From Clavulina sp. PMI_390 (Eukaryota > Basidiomycota > Agaricomycetes > Cantharellales > Hydnaceae): a stretch of 49,881 nt of DNA. The stretch lies in contig WIDE01000165.1 of assembly GCA_015039315.1 (NCBI GenBank), positions 1-49,881 on the forward strand, read 5' to 3'. The translations under genes and the position numbers were made by a program. The notes beneath the pieces are model-generated. The model made no database searches and was not told the origin of the DNA. It worked only from the letters and a program-made list of their open reading frames with translations. Positions 45,401 to 49,881 of this stretch are shown here, in pieces. Each line of letters begins with the position of its first letter. Within the stretch, counting starts at the first letter, position 1.

Positions 45401-48400
45401 CCTGTTCGAGCTTCCTCATCACTTCTTCCTTGTAGCAGCCTTGGCTATATTAGTTGCATCATCAGCATTGCAGAGATGGCTTATGATGTTTCTTTTTTAT
45501 TTCCCCTTTTTTATGACTAACATCGCTATCTTTGACAATCCTCAATCCTCAATCATCTATTTGAACACATTCCGTGCGCTTCCCTCATTCTACTCCAGAG
45601 CAGTCGCCAAGCCCGCAGATGCCCCCCTTCTTTCTCCACATAATTCTGGTCCAACTTCCATTTAATCCATCAAAGTGATTCATGACTACTATTATATTTC
45701 CCTCTCCGCGTTCCCATATTTTTCTCCACCTTGCAGCATGCATAATCTCTATCTACGCTTATGATGTTTATTTCGCGAACTATACGCTCATTCGCCTTCC
45801 TCTTCTCTCGTGACACGAGCAGCTTTGACTTTCAGCCCTCCCTGTTTTCTAGCGCCAGAAAAAACGATGCTCCAGATATCGACAATTATTTCCAATCCAT
45901 TCTCAGTTCATCTTCCGAAGTGTACGAGAACCTCAATCTACCAGACCAGCCGAAGTTGACCCTCATTGGCACCGAACGACAGCGGACTGGTATCTGCAAC
46001 TGGTGCTCAGTTGCAACATTCTATACGTTCCCACTAACTACATTCACAATACCATGCAATGTACCCTTCCATCCCTAATGTAGATAAATGACATATTGCT
46101 TGCTAATATATGCTACAACCGCTGCTCCCATACTCAAAATGAGTGCTCTCGTTCTCTCTATCGATATCATCACCTGTTTAACCCGTGAGACAAATTCTCA
46201 TGCGTTAATTCGTTAAGCAGACAAACCAAAGCTTCTCCGACTGAATAGGAGGGTTTTCCCAGACTGAATAAGGAGGGTACTGTAGGTGCTGGGGTTTCGG
46301 GTTCCGGGGATGACAATAGTGTTTTTTGGGGCATATGGTCAGCTCCCATGGTACCCCTACGTTTCAGGAGCGCGCGTGCCCCCCCATTTCGTCCATTATT
46401 TAAATTCTCGTTTAATTCCCGATTGCTGCGCTCCATCCGTTTTTGGCTGTGTCGGCCTTTGATCTTTCCTGATATCTTTGTTTGGTCATGTTTCCATCAG
46501 TGTCTCTGAACACCATTTCTTGATTATCTTTTTCGTTTTCTTGACGATTTGCAAACGAAAACCTATTCCGAGGGCGTAAATTACATTCGCGTAAGATTCC
46601 GTGATCGTATGTCCTAACATCTGAAAACTGGAAATCTCCCTTTTTCCCTCATCCCTCTCACTGCTTTCGGATTCCGTGAGACATTTGTCAGTCCGACTGC
46701 GCCCCCTGCTGAGATACGTAGTTGAGTTTATTAATTACACGTTTCCGCAGTTCATTTCTCGTTCTTTTCCTCGTGTTCCCCTCATGGCCACCCCCAGAAG
46801 CCAGAGCATCCCAGTATTTCTTTACCCCTTTTCTACACTACTATTTTCCGTACTTGTAGTATAAATACGACCTGTAGGTAGTTAGAAATCGGTGTGTTCA
46901 GCCGGTCCAGAATATCAGTCATTCCCCCCTGTGCAACCAAGTGTCTCCCCTCCAAGCCTGAGCCCATTGGCTATTATCCATATCGCATGACTACACAGAA
47001 TACCTCTGATTTGACTAGACGGGAAGATTCCCCAGTTAGGCTGATAGCTGAGCGACGTATCCACTAAGCTTGTAGACCTCAGTATTGGCATCTAGTGCTC
47101 TGCTAGCTATATTCGTCCAGTATATCCATCTCCTTCATTTGACACTTGTAAAATCTTCCCGATCGAGACGGATTATAACTGCTTTATATTAGTCTATCTA
47201 AGCCTACGCTAAGTACAGCGTATCTACATCTACTTCTACTCGCCCTTTGCAACCCTACGGGTTGGGGAGAGATTTCCGAACCACTCACTTTTTCTCCCGA
47301 CAACACACAAAGTGAAAATCAAAGAGAATCAAGACATCCCCGAAGTCCCCAATGCTCCCCGACGTTAACAAAGTAGGAGGGTTTTATCGGGGATGGAGGG
47401 GGTCTTCGATTTATTTGCTCGGTCAGCATTCAATTCAGTCTGCGACCGTGCCTCTAACAACCATATGCATTGTCAGGGAGCGAGAAAGCTGTCTTCCCAT
47501 TGGAAAAATACAAATCAAGATAAAATATATATATATGAAGGCTTGATAGCGGATGTTTCTCCCCATGCGGAAGAGCCGTAGTCTATATTGAGAGCGAGGG
47601 TTTAGAGTCACCAGCAGCTTGGCACCATTGTTTGGTTCTGTTGTGCCAGGCGAAAGTTGTCCCTCCGATCCTCATTGCGCTTTCGTCCACGAAATTACCA
47701 TATGCCGAATGCTCCCTGGTACTGAAGTTCAAACGCACTGAATCAGATGCCGATTGTATCTTTGAATGCGAAGTTTGTGCGTGTATGAGCGGTCCGCAGT
47801 GAGCAAGAAACTCCTCGAGACGGGATTTATATCAGAATAAAAGCGATGTTGCTGAGCTTATAGTCACCCCCTTCATCTGCGATCCAAATCTCTCGGGGTA
47901 TGAGCTACCTTCAATATGTCAATGCCTCTCAGTACCTGTACCCCGTTCTCAACTCTTATAGTGTCCACGCCCCCATGTCTTCTTCATGAGTGCCGACGTT
48001 TTTTCTCTTGCATGGGTCCCCAAAACTGTACTCTTTACAAGGCAACCTCGATTATTACCACTTCTCCCCCTTTCATTAGTGCTATCTGGAGCTTTCCGCT
48101 CACTCACTGCCAGGTCCTGACGGTTTGTTTTGTTTTTGGGACCAGAATGCAGCGTGGCCTGATGAACATCACAGTTTCACCATAAATGCATATTGATAAT
48201 TTCCCTGCGCATCTTATGGGCTCACCTGACACATCTTCCTTGCCGCCCATCTCGCACCTGCAATACTCTCCCCGAGCACTCTTGCACCATAATCATCATA
48301 TAAATGGATTTATCATCTTGTGGACGCCCTCACTTGAAATAATATATAGGGGACCAGTGCCTCAAGGATGCCGTATTTGAATATACTTTCAACAAAGAGC

Positions 48401-49050
48401 GCGAGTCATACCTATCTCTCAGTCGGAGCAGCATGGCCCGTTTTGGTCAGCCTAGTAAACAAATGCGCTGTGTGAGGGGTTGAACAGAAGCACAATAAAC
48501 AGCACGCTTTGATGAGAAGGCCGGTATTCTGGTGGCTCTTGTTTTATTAATCTGTGCGATGGCTGAGCTGTTAACGGAATGCAGACCCGTAACGACGGAT
48601 CGGATTAGACCTCAGACTCAATGTAGGGAGTTGAGAACTAAATGTATTGTGCCTATGGAGACAGATCAGCTATGTAGATCGTAAGCACATGAGTCTACTA
48701 CAGGGAAGAAGAAAAGAGAGACATGCACTTCTGCCTGATGCAGGGAATCAAGCACGAAGCGGAGTGTCTCACTAGGGTGGACGGAAGCTCGCCGAGGAGA
48801 CGGAGCGAAATAATAACCTGACTATAATCAATTTGTCGCCAAGGAAATCAGAGAAAGTGAGAAGGTCGAGAGTAGATCCAGATATTTTGATGAGGAGAAA
48901 CCGATGTAAGAGCTTGAGTCCTAACATTAGTGCGGCAGGAGTTCGACCTAGCGAGTATATCAGGCTCCGAGAGATTTACACATGGAGTAATAGAATTTTG
49001 AGCGAGACACCATTCCCATTTCCAGACTTCATCCAGGTTTGTTGTGTACA

Positions 49051-49078
49051 TCGGGGACTGGGCGCTTCCCGCCGCTAC
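49051..49078. repeat. 28-base direct repeat, copy 1
   Basis: TCGGGGACTGGGCGCTTCCC plus GCCGCTAC; it recurs at 49207-49234 with two differences in register, 156 bases apart. The spacing is a multiple of three (52 codons). No coding context is recognised. Confidence 0.6.
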
Positions 49079-49206
49079 ACACCCTTGACGGATGCAACGA
49101 GTCGAGAGGGAGACCCACACGCAAGATATAGGGTACATATACGGGTACAATAGTCGCAGGCTCGAGTTTGATGTTGGCCTCAAGCGGCTGAGAGACCGCT
49201 ACACAG

Positions 49207-49234
49207 TCGGGGACTTGGCGCTTGCCGCCGCTAC
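49207..49234. repeat. 28-base direct repeat, copy 2
   Basis: TCGGGGACTTGGCGCTTGCC plus GCCGCTAC, the second copy of the block at 49051-49078. Confidence 0.6.
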
Positions 49235-49737
49235 CAAGTCTGTGTACTTGCAGATGAGGAATATCGAGGCAGCCTCACACATTCAGTATGAATGGAGCAA
49301 CACGGGCGTTGAGATCCCAGTAGTTGCGTCCTTCAGCAAGTAGGTGATGTCAGACGACCCACACCACTGCGACTCTGCAATCCTTCATCGTGGTGGAACG
49401 GGTCGTTATCTGTGATGTGTGCGTTTCTTTGACAGCGTTCACGTGGAGGACAGGTTCATTTGGTGCCCATACGTCCCCACTAGGTACAATCGTGTGGCTA
49501 ATCCATCAAGATTTGCTTTCAAGTAAAGATAGGACCGTGCAAAGCTCAGGACAACAGAACCATGTAGCGCATGTCGACACAGTAGTTATACAAGAAACAG
49601 GATACTAGAAATGAGAAAAATGCAATCCTACACTTTGCGGTTATGGTTTACCTCGTGGCTAGCACGAGGTTAGGCTACAAAACTGCATGTAAGAGTCATT
49701 GGCCTTGCAGTTACATCATGTTTAAGAAGTCATCAAG

Positions 49738-49881
49738 TTAAGCCCAATTCCTCTTGATCTCGTCGTCAATGGCGTCCCTGTCAAACATTGCGTTACTTTG
49801 TGCGACAGATTCCTTCCTCGCAGCGAAATCAAAGGCGTGTGCGTCTCCGATGGCCATGATTTGCGCAGGCACTGTGGAAGG
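49738..49881 (-). CDS. C-terminal exon of an unrecognised gene, runs off the window
   Basis: On the - strand the frame is open from the window edge to a TAA at 49740-49738. It encodes 47 residues including AIGDAHAFDFAARKES, then NAMFDRDAIDDEIKRNWA at the C terminus. Composition is that of a real soluble protein (charged, helical end), and the codon use looks fungal, but the piece is too short to name a family. The rest of the gene lies beyond base 49881. Confidence 0.45.
   Translation of the reverse strand, partial: PSTVPAQIMAIGDAHAFDFAARKESVAQSNAMFDRDAIDDEIKRNWA

Larger units (their letters stand above)
45401..49737. other. AT-rich gene-poor tail of the window
   Basis: More than 4 kb without a recognisable gene. 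The longest ATG-led frame (46436-46170, - strand, 88 codons) has no motif. Small features: a repeated GACTGAATA..GGAGGG block at 46239-46253 and 46262-46277, a TATAAATA at 46860-46867, and a short TA run at 47525-47536. These may be old transposon remnants, but no terminal repeats or polymerase motifs are visible. Confidence 0.4.

Noticed and set aside
46170..46436. 88-codon - strand frame as a retrotransposon Gag fragment
   Set aside because: It begins with an ATG and is polar, but there is no zinc knuckle, no polymerase nearby and no long terminal repeat.

Overview
The window reads as nuclear DNA of a filamentous basidiomycete, most likely an Agaricomycete. The genes carry many short (about 50-100 base) GT-AG introns, intergenic gaps are small, F-box genes are expanded in tandem, and there is a DUF6589-type gene of the kind that is abundant in mushroom-forming fungi. 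All exon models below were built by hand from reading frame, splice signals and recalled family motifs. No transcript or database evidence was available.

Layout. (1) 1-8552: four tandem F-box genes on the + strand (A-D; A lacks its 5' end). (2) 8711-18026: three housekeeping or secretory genes, namely methylcrotonoyl-CoA carboxylase beta subunit (+), an alpha/beta hydrolase (-) and a secreted sedolisin protease (+). (3) 18437-25183: three more tandem F-box genes (E-G) of a second subfamily, the middle one broken by a stop codon. (4) 25580-30621: mitochondrial ribosomal protein bL12m, signal peptidase subunit Spc3, and on the - strand an Ecm11-like meiotic protein. (5) 31088-32529: an unrecognised protein with a SANT/HTH-like segment. 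(6) 34115-40350: an apparently complete 6.2 kb DNA transposon. It has long imperfect terminal inverted repeats and a 9-10 bp target duplication, and it carries two genes tail to tail: a 1196-residue DUF6589 protein (proposed transposase) and a RecQ-like helicase. (7) 41430-42956: a TKL-type protein kinase on the - strand. (8) 42957-49737: gene-poor sequence. (9) 49738-49881: the last exon of a - strand gene that continues past the window.

How the parts relate. All seven F-box genes share the same five-exon plan with intron phases 0, 2, 0, 0 and end in a short hydrophobic tail finishing in Phe. They are therefore copies of one ancestor that split into two local subfamilies on either side of the metabolic block. 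The mobile element is the most unusual object here: a RecQ helicase and a DUF6589 protein bracketed by matching inverted repeats suggest a two-gene DNA transposon that I cannot assign to a named superfamily from memory.
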